Shown here one piece after another: positions 37,686 to 48,318 of a DNA stretch of 64,000 nt; within the stretch, counting starts at the first letter, position 1, and every line of letters begins with the position of its first letter. The notes under the pieces are model-generated. The model saw only the letters and a list, made by a program, of their open reading frames with translations, was not told the DNA's origin and searched no databases. This DNA is from Atrichornis clamosus (lineage: Eukaryota > Chordata > Aves > Passeriformes > Menuridae): the NCBI GenBank assembly GCA_013400975.1, contig WBMZ01011916.1, forward strand, positions 32,564 to 96,563. Direction: 5' to 3'. Made by a program: the position numbers and the translations under genes.

Positions 37686-39020
37686 AAAGAACAACTCCAG
37701 CAGGGTACTTTCCCTATTTGGTTAGTTCCCAACTGTGTTAGGAAGTTATGTTCTACACTCGTCAAGAACCTCCTAGAGTCATTCCTCTGTACTGTGTTGT
37801 ATTTCCTGCAGACTTCTGGTAAGTTGAAGTACCCCATGAATAAAAAGGGCAAGCAATCACAAGATGTCTTCCAGCTGCTTATAGCTTATTTCTTCTGTCT
37901 CTATAGCCTAGCTGGGTGGTCTATAATAGACTCTCACCATGATATCTTCCCTGTTGGCCTTCAGCCTGATTCTTAACACTCAACCCTGTTATTAACATCA
38001 TCAAGCTTCAGATAATCAAACCCATCCTTAACATACTATCCCACCAGCTCTCCTTCCTTGTCTATGCTTTCTGAAGAGTTTACAATCATCCAATGTAGCC
38101 CTCCAGTTGGGTCAGTCATCCCACCAAGTCTCTGTGGTGGCAACTATGTCATCATTATCTTGCTGCATCATGGTTTTCAGTATCTTCTATTTGTGCTTCC
38201 TGCTGCGTGCATTTGTGTAGATGCACTTCAGTTGGGTTATCAGTCCCACTGCCTTTTCAGAGGGAGAAGCTCTAGTTCCTGCATGACCACTCTCAGGAGT
38301 TTCCGTGGTTTCTAACACATCAACAAATCTTTCAACCTTGCATCCTTGCTGTTACATGGATCTTCATCTTCTATCTCTATAAAGACAGCAAACTGAAATT
38401 CTTGTCTAACACCCTGTCCCCCAGAGTGCTGCCCCAGGCTTATCTCCAGTGATCCTGGTTTTATCCTTTTCCCCTTCACATTGAGTTTAAAACTCTCTCA
38501 ATGAGACCTGCTACCTCCTACGCAAGGGTTCTTTTTTCCCTTTGAGGCAGATGCATAGCATCTGTTGCCAGCAGGCTCCATGACGTGCAAACCAACCCCT
38601 GATCTGTTTGCTAAAAGCTCAAAAATTGTGCTGCTGTCACCAGGCTTGGAGATGGATGTTAATCTGCATGATTTTCCTGTTTCTACTGCCACCACTCCCT
38701 GCAACTGGCAGGATAGAGATCATTCCTTGTGCTTCAGATCCCTCAACTAGTCATCCCAAAGCCCTGAGGTACCGCTTGATTGTCCTTTACCTTCTTGTTT
38801 GGTCTTCACTGTTGACCACCTCAAAAACCTGTAGTGTGCCAGACTTGATAATATCTCTTACTCAGGCCCCAGGGAGGCAGCAGAGTTCCCCATGGGTTTA
38901 GGTCCTGTAAGCATATCGAGCCCACTACTCCTCTCAGAAGGGATTCACCGATGACATCTCTCCTTTTTGTCTTGACTGAGGCAGTCATAATGCAGGGGGT
39001 GACACCTCAGTGATGCACAA
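37686..39020 (-). mobile_element. CR1-g: orphan CR1 5' fragment (ORF1 and endonuclease)
   Basis: Read on the minus strand, about 38165-38090 translates to DDIVATTETWWDD, the apurinic endonuclease signature of CR1 ORF2; the E is the metal-binding glutamate. A stop codon follows at once. Further down, towards 37700, come phrases matching the endonuclease end (LPEVCRKYNTVQRNDSRRFL in shifting frames). From about 38250 to 39020 the sequence resembles the CR1 region upstream of the endonuclease. No reverse transcriptase or CR1 3' end follows below 37686, unlike ordinary 5'-truncated copies. It is full of frameshifts. Confidence 0.8.
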
Positions 39021-40694
39021 GCTTGTATGTGGATTAATCTAATGAATATTAGAAAGATAGAATTATTAAGGTCAGAATTTTTAATAGTGGATGTCTGTAG
39101 GCTAAATGATATCTAATTAAATTGTTACAGGCTATTGTATTAAATGATAATTAAATTCCTAGAACGTTTCTCACAATTATAATGTATTAACATCAATACA
39201 ATTGTGTAGTTAATGGCTTGATGAATTTTTCTTTTTTGTTCTTTGCTTTATTACTTTGCATCTATATTTTCTAATATTCTCACTTAATGTCTATAAATCT
39301 TCCATTATTTACTTACACTGTAGAATAGAGAACCATGGGATCTCACATCTTGACCTCAGTCGCTAGATTTAAACGTTTTATAGCTTTATTGGAACACAGA
39401 AAAAGGAAAGCACATAAATCTGTAAAAGGCATGTAGACTCTATGATTTCTTAAATACATCACAGGAGTAAGTAAAAGACAAAGCTGAACTAATTCAGTTG
39501 CACAGTAGTTGCTACATGGCAGAAAATTGCAAGTTTCTCCAACGTTTACAGGATGGCTGCGTGGTCTAGCAAAAATTCATCTGATTTTAGAGCAATTCTA
39601 TATTCAAAACACAGAGCTGTTTTATTTCACTGAAAAGAAGGTGAAGTACCAACTTGCTTCCAAAAGGCAAAACTGACTTTCTAGGCAAATGAAGGACTCT
39701 GCAGCATTTAATGTTCAGAGAGTCTCATGGTTATTCCTGCCATTAACCTATGGAAGCAATGAATTCAGTTGATTCAAGCGTTGGACAAGGAATAAATTTT
39801 GGATCCTTTTCCTGTTCTACCTACCTTGTACTGACAAGTCAATTTTCTGTTTGAACTGATTTTCCCAGCCCTTAATATTTCTATATATTTTGAATGATGA
39901 TTTGCTTGTAAGTAAGTTCCAAGACAGCTGTAAAACGTCAGTAGCTTGATAGTTACTTAGCTAATTACTTTTTATCCTATATACATCAAAATACATAAGA
40001 GCAGTCTCAATTCAAAGTGGCAAAACTGTTCACTAGAGTTTTTTTCCACTAATCTTAATACTTGCAATATATTCATTGCATTAATTAGAATATTTATCAG
40101 AAACATTCACTAACTATACAAACCAAAGAATTTCTTGTCACAGACAGTTCTATCAGTTCGATAGGAATCCTGAAAGAGGTAGGGTGTGTATTTTGGTACT
40201 ATATATTTCTCTCACACATTTCTTTATTTTCTGTTTGACAACTGCAATCAAATCCTCAAATGTGGAATATGTCTAGGATCTTAAACAAAAGAGAAAGTAA
40301 CAATAAATACTTTTAGATCTGAAACAGATTTTTTGATAATAGCTTATGAATGACAGAATAAACAATAAGAGTCAATTAATTTATATCTGTGGTCCATAGT
40401 ATTTCTAACTGGGCAGTAAAAAGAAAAATAAGGAAAGGAAAATGAAAATTGCATTTGTCAGAATCAGAGAGTATAAATTTGTAGTACAGAAAGTACATGT
40501 TGACTTTTTTTTTAAAGTGTTCACTGTCTTTTCTCTATCTCATTCATCATAAGCTGTTGGTATGCACTTCATGGGCTATTTCTGAGTTAATTACAGAGAT
40601 TTATTTCCAAGTAGCTGGGATTTCTCTGGTCATTTACTTATTCTCAAACCACGATTTTTTTTCCTTTTCACTACTACATCATTCCTCCTTGAAA
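39021..40694. other. AT-rich DNA, no gene recognised
   Basis: This stretch between CR1-g and the 3' end of CR1-e shows no supported exon, repeat family or tandem array. Confidence 0.55.
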
Positions 40695-41328
40695 GAATCA
40701 TAGAATCATTTAGTTGGAAAAGAGATTGAGTCTAACCTTTGACTGATCACTACCATGTCGAATAGACCACAGCACTAAGAGACATGTCTAGTTGTTCCTT
40801 GTACACCTTCATTGATGGTGACTCCACCACCTCCCAGGGCAGCCCATTCCAATGTTTGACTACACTTTCTGTGAACAAATTCCTCCTGATGCCCCACATG
40901 AATTTCCCCTAGCAACTTGAGGACATCTCGTCTCATCCTGCAACTAGTTGCCTGGGAGAAGAGGCCAATCCCTACCCTGACACACCTCCTTTCAGGTAGT
41001 GGTAGAGAGCCATAATGAATGTCACTCCTGAATCTCCTTTTCTCCAGGCTAGAATACTCCAAGCTCAGCCGCTCCTCCTATGGCTTAATCTCTATACCCG
41101 TCGCCAGCTCTGTTGCCCTTCTCTGGACATGCTCCTCAACGTCTTTCCTGAACTGAGGGGCCTAGAAAAGAACACAATATGAGATGCAGCCTCGCCAGTG
41201 CCAAGTACAGGGGGCCAATCACTGCCCTGGTCCTGCTGGCCACACTATTGCTGATACAGGCCAGGATGCCTCTGGCCTTCTTGGCCACCAGGACACACAG
41301 TGTCTCATGTTAAAATGCTGTTGACAAG

Positions 41329-41333
41329 CACAC
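41329..41333. repeat. Target-site duplication of LTR C1, left copy (CACAC)
   Basis: Five bases directly before LTR C1, identical to 42031-42035. Confidence 0.8.
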
Positions 41334-42030
41334 TATCCCAGTTTGAGACAGTATAAGGAGGAAAATTACCTCCCTGGAGAGGGCAGGCTATTAACAGCCC
41401 CTCTCCCACCAGGTCTGGAAAAAAGCAATTCCTCAGAGGGAAAAGGAAGAAAACCTGTTTATTTACCGGGATACACATACAGTGCCTGCAGGCACAGAAA
41501 ATAAATGAACAATATTAAATTATAAACCACTTGTGATGGAGAAATCTGGGTAAAGTACAGAGTCCTTGGCGTGGTCCCCTACTGATGGGCCGAGGCAGGG
41601 GCCCTCCCCCAGCAATGCCAGTGATCGGATGACCTGGTCTGGTGTCCTGGACTGCAGCTCAGTTGAAAAGCTGTTTCAGGGAAAAGGAAGAAAAAAAAGT
41701 CCCAAGGAAAACTGCCTTGTCCCAGCTAGCTAAAAAAGAAAAAAAAAAATTGCTTTCTGTCTCTCTCCCTTGAGAAACAGAACTGAAAAACTAGCCAAAA
41801 ACAAAAAAAAAAAAAGGAAAGAAAAAATTCCCTCTCTTCCCTGTTCCTTGTGGCAGAGCCAAGAGCAAAAGAAAGAAAGAAAAAAACAAAAAACCTGCCT
41901 GAGTCCCAGGGCGGGAGTGTGTGTGTTTGTCCTTGAAAATTCCTGGATTGGAATCAGAGGCACAGAATTCATGTTTAGTATAAAGCAGGCGGCATGAGAT
42001 AAAACGGTGTCATACAGTCATCCCAAGACA
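41334..42030 (-). mobile_element. Solo LTR family C, copy C1 (inside CR1-e)
   Basis: The element is 697 bp. On the minus strand it begins TGTCTTGGGATGAC and ends at 41334 next to the CACAC duplication. On that strand a TATA-like TTTATAA (near 41520-41526) comes before AATAAA (41458-41463), the order expected of promoter and polyadenylation site. It aligns end to end with C2 at 47634-48313. Perfect 5 bp direct repeats suit an ERVL or ERV1/ERVL-like integrase. CR1 sequence directly abuts both sides, so no provirus interior remains. Confidence 0.88.
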
Positions 42031-42035
42031 CACAC
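42031..42035. repeat. Target-site duplication of LTR C1, right copy (CACAC)
   Basis: An exact match to 41329-41333. Confidence 0.8.
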
Positions 42036-42106
42036 TGAGGTCCTTTTTCACTGAGCCACTTTCCCCAGTCTCTGCCCCTAGCCTGCAGCAATGCCTGGGG
42101 TTGTTT

Positions 42107-42370
42107 TTACCTACAGGACTCGGCACTTTGCTGTGCTGAACCAGCCCATTGATCCAGCCTGCCCAGATCCCTCTGCAGAGCCTTCCTACCTGCCAGAAGA
42201 TCAACATTTCCACCCAATTTGGTGTCATCCACTAACTTAGAGAGTGTACACTCCATTCTGTCATCCAGATCATCAATAAAAATATTAAACAGGACTGGCC
42301 CAAACTCTGAGCCCTGGGAATCACCACTAATGATCAGCCACCAAATGGATGCAGCCTTATTCGCCACCAC
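42107..42370 (-). pseudogene. CR1-e reverse transcriptase core remnant
   Basis: The frame keeps the order of reverse transcriptase motifs: SQGS at residues 18-21, [13 protein letters not shown] at 24-36, then [13 protein letters not shown] at 42-54. The catalytic aspartate pair is intact at residues 48-49 (about 42224-42229). The usual F-A before it is L-V, and the GVPQGS segment is altered to GDSQGS. The frame is broken on both sides. It is a dead LINE remnant on the minus strand, not a host gene. Confidence 0.85.
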
Positions 42371-42818
42371 TCTCTGGCCTTCAAGCCAGTGTTTAACTCA
42401 GCAAAGAGAGCACCTGTCCAAGCCATGGGCAGCTAGCTTGTCCAGGAAAATGCTGTGGGAGGCTATGAAAGAATTTGCTGAAATCTAGGCAGACAACAGC
42501 TTCAGCCTTTCCCTCATCCACTGGGCACATCACTTGGTCATAGAAGGAGATCAGGTTGGTCAGGCAAAACCTGCCTTTCCTAAACTCCTGCTGTCTGGGA
42601 TCCCCTGGTTGTCCCGTACATGGTGTGTGGTGGCACTCAGGATAGTCTGTTCCCTAATGTTCCCTGGCACTGGGGCCAGAATGACAGGTCTGTGGTTCCC
42701 TGAATTCTTCTTATGACCTTCCTTGTGGATAGATGGCTGTCATATTTTCCAGCCTCCAGTTATCTGTTTAGCAAGGACTGATGAAAAATGATGGAGAGTG
42801 GATTGGTGAGCTCTTTCG

Positions 42819-43118
42819 TCAGCTCCCTTTCATCAGCTCCCTTGGATGGATCCCATCTGGCCCCATAAATTTGTGAGTATCTAAGTGGCACAGCAGGTCA
42901 CTAACAACCTCCTCCTGGATTGCAGGGGGCCTATTCTTCTCCCTGTTCCTGCCCACCAACTCAGGGGCCCTGAAGATAGACAGGTTTTCTGTCTGAGGCA
43001 AAGAAGGCATTAAGTACTTCATAATTTTCCTTTTCACTGGTGACCACTGTGTGCAATAAAGGATGGAGATTTTCTTTTTCCCTCCTTTTTTAAAAAAAGG
43101 CTTGTTATTTTCTTTCAA
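42819..43118 (-). pseudogene. CR1-e reverse transcriptase N-terminal remnant
   Basis: The last third reads VVSDLLCHLDTHKFMGPDGI, close to the CR1 phrase DLLxHLDTHKSMGPDGIHPR that opens the reverse transcriptase domain. Upstream residues are weakly CR1-like and Lys-rich. A frameshift separates it from the core at 42107-42370. Confidence 0.75.
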
Positions 43119-43165
43119 ACAGTGGCCAGGTGGAGTTCTAACTGAGCTTTTGACTTTTTAGATAA

Positions 43166-46100
43166 AAGTGAATCACTCAATTCAAGGATACAATAGGTAA
43201 AAAATCAGATAATTGGTTGTTTATGTGATGAAGTATAAATAATGTGAGGAAAACAACCAGTGGTATATCTTAAAAATATGAGAAACGTAGATGAATTCTG
43301 ACCCAGAATGAGAAATGGCCATGGAAATTCTATATGCAATGAAGAGGTCAAGGGAGATTTTAAGTGGTTTTGTTTACTTTTTGCTGAATTTCTAGTAGAA
43401 GGTACATTGAAGGTAGATTCTTGAAAGCAAAGTCACAACCCATAGCAAACATTTAATTCAATTAGGTGAATCTCATAACACATCATTTAAAAGATCAAGA
43501 TACAATGATAAGTTGACTTTTTTTTTTCTTTTTACCCAAAGCGTCAGACAGAATATTTTATTAATATAGTGATGTATGATCAGTAGGTTTTTCTGGGGTC
43601 TGCTTATGACAAACAGCCTGATGAAAGACAAACATACAACGAATTACAACAGCCACCATTTTTCTAAGAAAGGCCTTTCCGCATGGAAATTTATTTCAGA
43701 ATAACAAACCACACTTTCAAATAATAATTTTTGTTAGAAACAGTTATCCTAAAAGAGGCACAAGTCCCCAGTGCTTTTCATCTTCATACCCATTTTGAAT
43801 GGTTCAGTCAGAGAATTACCATAGATATTTGCACCTGTAGTGTGCTGTGTACTGATTCTACAGAGTATAGCATGAAAATTATGCTGAAGTGAGGAATAGA
43901 AACTGGAGACAAACCACTGTGGATTTCTGTCTACATAGCTGTTATGTGAGTCCTTTACTTACAAACGCACTTGGATGTGACTCTCATTCAGTTGCATATC
44001 TGCAAATCGTGACTGACTTGTGTCTGTGCTACTGGAACTTCAGACCTGATGGACTCAGTGGAAAGATAGGGAGAGTGGGGCTCCCTGCAAATTATGTAAA
44101 AACATGCAAAAATTTGAATTCAAAGATATAAAACAGTCTCTGTGTAATTGACTGTCTCTCAGGGAGTTGGCAATTGTATGTGGCTAACAGTCAGATATAT
44201 TAACCAAAACTTTTCTTTCATCTTTAGCAGGAATACTGGCAGTCACCTGTATTCAGCATAGTGTCATCTCTTTTCCGTTGTATTTGAAGTACAGTATTCT
44301 CTGACATATTTACAATCAAACTGCCTTAGAAAGGCAAGGATCACACAGTATATTAATGGTTCCTTTGGGTTTCATTGCTACCTTACCCTGTTCCCTAACT
44401 CATGTTCTTGTACACGGGCAAATTCTTTTTCTATAAGTATTTATTCATTCTTTAAAACAGCCTGTCTGCTTCTATATGAGCAATATATAACACAAACACT
44501 TGACCATTAAGCTCCTTTAACATCTATCATTTCTATGACTCACACTTGAAAAGTAAGTCTTGACAATATATATAATCCAGATTTTTCTTTTACATAGTAC
44601 AATATGGGATGATGAATGCAGTAGAAATGTAGATCTTGAGATTTATTCCAAGTTTCCACTTAGGTGATTAAATCCCTTTCTGTGCTGTCTCAGATGTACA
44701 GGATGTGATGCGTGTCATTGATCCTTCTCCTTTGATCAGTGGTGCAACATTTTTGAGTAGCAATTATTGAGTATTACTGAGTACCAGTTTCAGAAATAAA
44801 CTGTCAGTACTACAACACAGCTGAAACTTCTTTTCTGTAAATGAAACAGAAGTTCACATCTAAAAGACTATTTTTCTTACCTGTTGTTTCAAGCTGATGT
44901 AAGACCTGCATGACATTTGTTAATTTGTTTACAATTGGTAAATTCATTTTGCAACCCTGAATACAAGATATTTCTTGCTGAGAGTTTTGGTTCTGGAGTA
45001 GACAGTCACATCTATCAGACAAAACAACTGACTTTCAAAACTCTCTGACTGACAAAAATGCCATCTTTATCTCTGTTTCTTTCAAATTTAAATGTTTTTA
45101 TTCAAACTGACATAGGCCACCTGAAAATTTTGGAGGCTCATCAATGTCACGTAAAAAGGTGACTCAAAGGCATGACTGCAGGTTGCAGGGGGTCAGCTGT
45201 AGAATGAGAAAGCAGAAAAGCCATTGTGAAGAATTAATGCCCTAACCTCATTAATTAAAAAATGTGTTTGGCAGTGAAACTTTTCTGTGGCTTCTGTAAG
45301 CTCAACAGATGGATACTGCCCTACAGCACGCTGTTACTTAGCCTCGGTTTCTATAGCTATGGGGTTGATGTTCGTGAAACAAAGAAGAAAAAGTCTTGTC
45401 TGGGTTTTTAAAAATGCTACACAGCTGATGAATGCATCACTTTTTCTAACCATGCTTTTCAGGCATTCATATCACACACAAATGACCAGACCAAAATGAT
45501 TCAACTTTTTTCACTAGAAAAAGTGGAATAACAGCCAAACATTCTGTTTCTGATGCCATGAAGGAGGTGAGTCTAAAGAAACACATAGCAAGAATTTGCT
45601 ATTTTGTAGTTGGAATATCTTCTAACTTATAACTATAATTTTCCAGCTTCATTTGTAGTTTTACAATGGAAATTCTTAGATTCAAACCTAATACTTCAAG
45701 TAACAGAAAGATTAATACTTGTTGTATTCTATGTAGTTCTGTGTTAACCTAGTTTAAACTAATGTGTGAATGGAACGAAAGTTACAAAAGGTTATAATGT
45801 AGTGCTTAACTACTTAATGTAGTGCTTAAACAGTTAAATAGCATCTATTCAGTTATAGAAATGATACTTACATATGTTTGTTTATTAAAAATATTTATTT
45901 CAATTTATCAGCTTTCTGACATATGTTTGAAGAAAACCAGAGAGAAATCTTCAGGAAACAGTTTAGTAGTAAGTATTAGACCATTGATGGAATTAAAAGT
46001 TCACTCATACTACTACTTACTTTGATAGTATTCTAAGGAGTGTCTCAGTCTTGACACAGGTAAAATCTGTTAAAATCAGTAACTTGAAAAGGCTTCAGCT

Positions 46101-47628
46101 GAAGAACCCTAATTTTCTGGACTATGTAAGGTGGTCACACAAGCCAACTCCTGGTGAAGCCTTGTAGCATGAAGACTCCTAACCATTAAGATTTAACAAG
46201 GAAAGCACAAGTGTTGTGGGTTTAGACCTAGACTTTAGAGTAGACGCACATGTATCCAAGAAGCACAGAAAGAAATGTGCTTGCCTGGGAAAGCTTTTCA
46301 AGAACACTTTAAAAGCATGCTTGCTTGACAGCAATTTGTCTCCAATATCTGAGTGCAAATAGGGGAGGAGAGTTGAGATATGAAACTTCACAAGCTCTTG
46401 GAACAAACAGAAAATCAGAATGAGGAAATGCCCAAGGTAAAAGAGTCAGTATTAAGGAGTTTCGTGGTCTGTAACATTAAAGCACATAATGCTGTTGTCC
46501 ACTTGCTTGTTCTGCAAAATATTAATGGCCTTTCATGTTTCTCCAGCAAAGCTTCCAGTTTTAGCACTTCAGCCTACCATCATAGCTCATGATGAAAGAT
46601 AGCAGCTGGAGGAAGAAGAAACAGCGAGGCTCATGGCACCTGCTCAGGAATAAACAAGGAGCAAGGTATCTCCTGCAGGCTAGAAACAGAGTAAATAAAC
46701 TGAAAAGGACTTTAGCAACTTGGTGGTGGTCTGCAGTGTAGATGAAGCTAAAAAAGGCATAGAGTCTTCCTACTCTTCACCTGCTAGTGATGCTGAAATA
46801 TGTTATCTAATTATTCTGTTTTGAAGACATGAACAAGTCCATGAAAAACCAGGCTGATTGTTGCCATTCAGTGTTTTTCAGTGAAACGAAGAATAACAAG
46901 AATTATTTCAAGCTCAAGCCATTGACCAAGAGTTTTATTGTGTCTGATTCCATACAGATGCATGCCACAGCTTAATGGTTTCCTTTTTCAGCTCTGGAAC
47001 ATGAGGTCTGAAAGCCTTTAGCTTGTGTAGATTATTTAAATGGACTGGAAACCAGAACCTGAGTCTTTTAGCACATTTTGGATTTCCTGACTCCAATTTT
47101 CCAATTCAGAAGCGGACAGCAAGATAACCCAATTGTTTCCAGATCATGGGATCCCACCCCTGTGACCACTCACGTTTCCTACCCACATGGAGGATCAGTC
47201 CCTCACCATGTACCTCTCTGAAAGATCGAGGGATGACTCACTCTGAACAGGAGCAATCTGTTCTTAAAACAAGGAAGCAAAACAACTTTCTCGTCTCTGT
47301 GTCTTAGCAGAGAAACCCTTGGAGCTGGGCAGCCTATGTGGTTTGACTCCCCACAGAGCAGTTTCCCTCAGGATCCCATGGAGGTGACAAAAGAGACTGA
47401 CAATCTCCCTCCTTGAGGTTTGCCTGCAGGTGAGGCAAAAGTGGAGTTTGTGTCTTTGGCTGTGGCTGACAGGAGCTGATTGTCATCCATGCGTGGTGTA
47501 GGTCAGCAGTTATCCTTTAAAGAGGAGTGGTGCTCAGCTGTGAAGTTAAGGTAAGTTTTTAGGTATTTCAGGAGATCTGTTGACTAAAGCAGCCTCCCTC
47601 TTTTGAGACTAACATTTACATTACCTGC
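43166..47628. other. 4.5 kb AT-rich DNA, no gene recognised
   Basis: No transposable element is recognised up to LTR C2. The part from about 47040 to 47600 is somewhat richer in GC but shows no family or exon I can name. The frames are short. Confidence 0.5.
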
Positions 47629-47633
47629 TTGTA
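47629..47633. repeat. Target-site duplication of LTR C2, left copy (TTGTA)
   Basis: Five bases before TGTGCTGG, identical to 48314-48318. Confidence 0.85.
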
Positions 47634-48313
47634 TGTGCTGGTTTGAGACAAACTCAGGAGGAAATAGCCCCTCCCCCACCAAGTTCGGAGAGCAGTCTCT
47701 CGGAGGAAAGTGAAAAAAACCCCTATTTTATTTGCAAACAGTCCAAGATCTTGCAGGCACAAGCAGATGAATAATGTATGGTTATAAACCTCTTGTGACA
47801 GAAAGCAAAACCTGGGTAAGCTCAGCAGTCCTTTCCGTGCCCCCTTCTGCCGGCCCGCGGTGCAGGACACCCTCCCCCAGGGTCTGAGGTTGTGATCTGG
47901 TGTTGTGAATCAGAGATCAGTTGAAAACAGTTCCAGGAAAAAGAAAAAAAAATCCCAAGGAAAATTTCCTTGTCTCAGCAAGCTAAAAAACAAACAAACT
48001 AAAAACCAAGCAAAAACAGAAAATAAAACAAAACAAGAAGAATTCGCCCTCCGTCTCTCTCCCTTGAGAAACAGAGCTGAAAAAACCTGGCCAAAAACCA
48101 AAAAAAAAGAAGGAAAAAAATCTATCTCTCTCTCTCTCTCTGCCGCTTCTAAAGACAAAACAAGAAAGAGAAAAATAACCTGTCCAAGTCCCTGGAATTG
48201 TGTTGTTCTGGCCAGAAGGCCGGAAACATTCTTGGATCTTAAAGGTACAAGATTCATTTTAGCATAAAGCAGATGATGGGGATAGCTGGTATCATATAGC
48301 CAAAACCAGGACC
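47634..48313 (-). mobile_element. Solo LTR family C, copy C2
   Basis: The element is 680 bp, bounded on the plus strand by TGTGCTGGTTTGAGAC and CCAAAACCAGGACC and flanked by perfect TTGTA duplications. On the minus strand TTTATAAC (near 47781-47788) precedes AATAAA (47727-47732), as in C1, so the transcription direction is probably minus. It shares with C1 blocks such as CTCTCTCCCTTGAGAAACAG and TCCCAAGGAAAA. The different flanking duplication shows that C1 and C2 are separate insertions. A short (CT)n run lies at about 48123-48141. Confidence 0.88.
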
Positions 48314-48318
48314 TTGTA
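48314..48318. repeat. Target-site duplication of LTR C2, right copy (TTGTA)
   Basis: An exact match to 47629-47633. Confidence 0.85.

Larger units (their letters stand above)
40695..43165 (-). mobile_element. CR1-e: CR1 LINE split by LTR C1
   Basis: The inverted 3' end is at 40695 (GAATCATAGAATCATTTAG). Going up the coordinates come the C-terminal region, the reverse transcriptase core and the reverse transcriptase N-terminal part near 43100. CR1 sequence stops at 41333 and resumes at 42031 on either side of LTR C1. Removing the LTR and one CACAC copy restores a continuous CR1. Without the LTR the copy is about 1.77 kb, so it is 5'-truncated before the endonuclease. Confidence 0.92.

Noticed and set aside
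37686..43165. CR1-g and CR1-e as parts of a single CR1 insertion
   Set aside because: Both are on the minus strand, so the 5' endonuclease part should lie above 43165, not below 40695. Joining them would need a rearrangement that I cannot see.
41334..48313. C1 and C2 as the two LTRs of one provirus with a 5.6 kb interior
   Set aside because: CR1-e continues directly beyond C1, each LTR has its own matching 5 bp duplication (CACAC versus TTGTA), and the interval shows no gag, pol or env resemblance.
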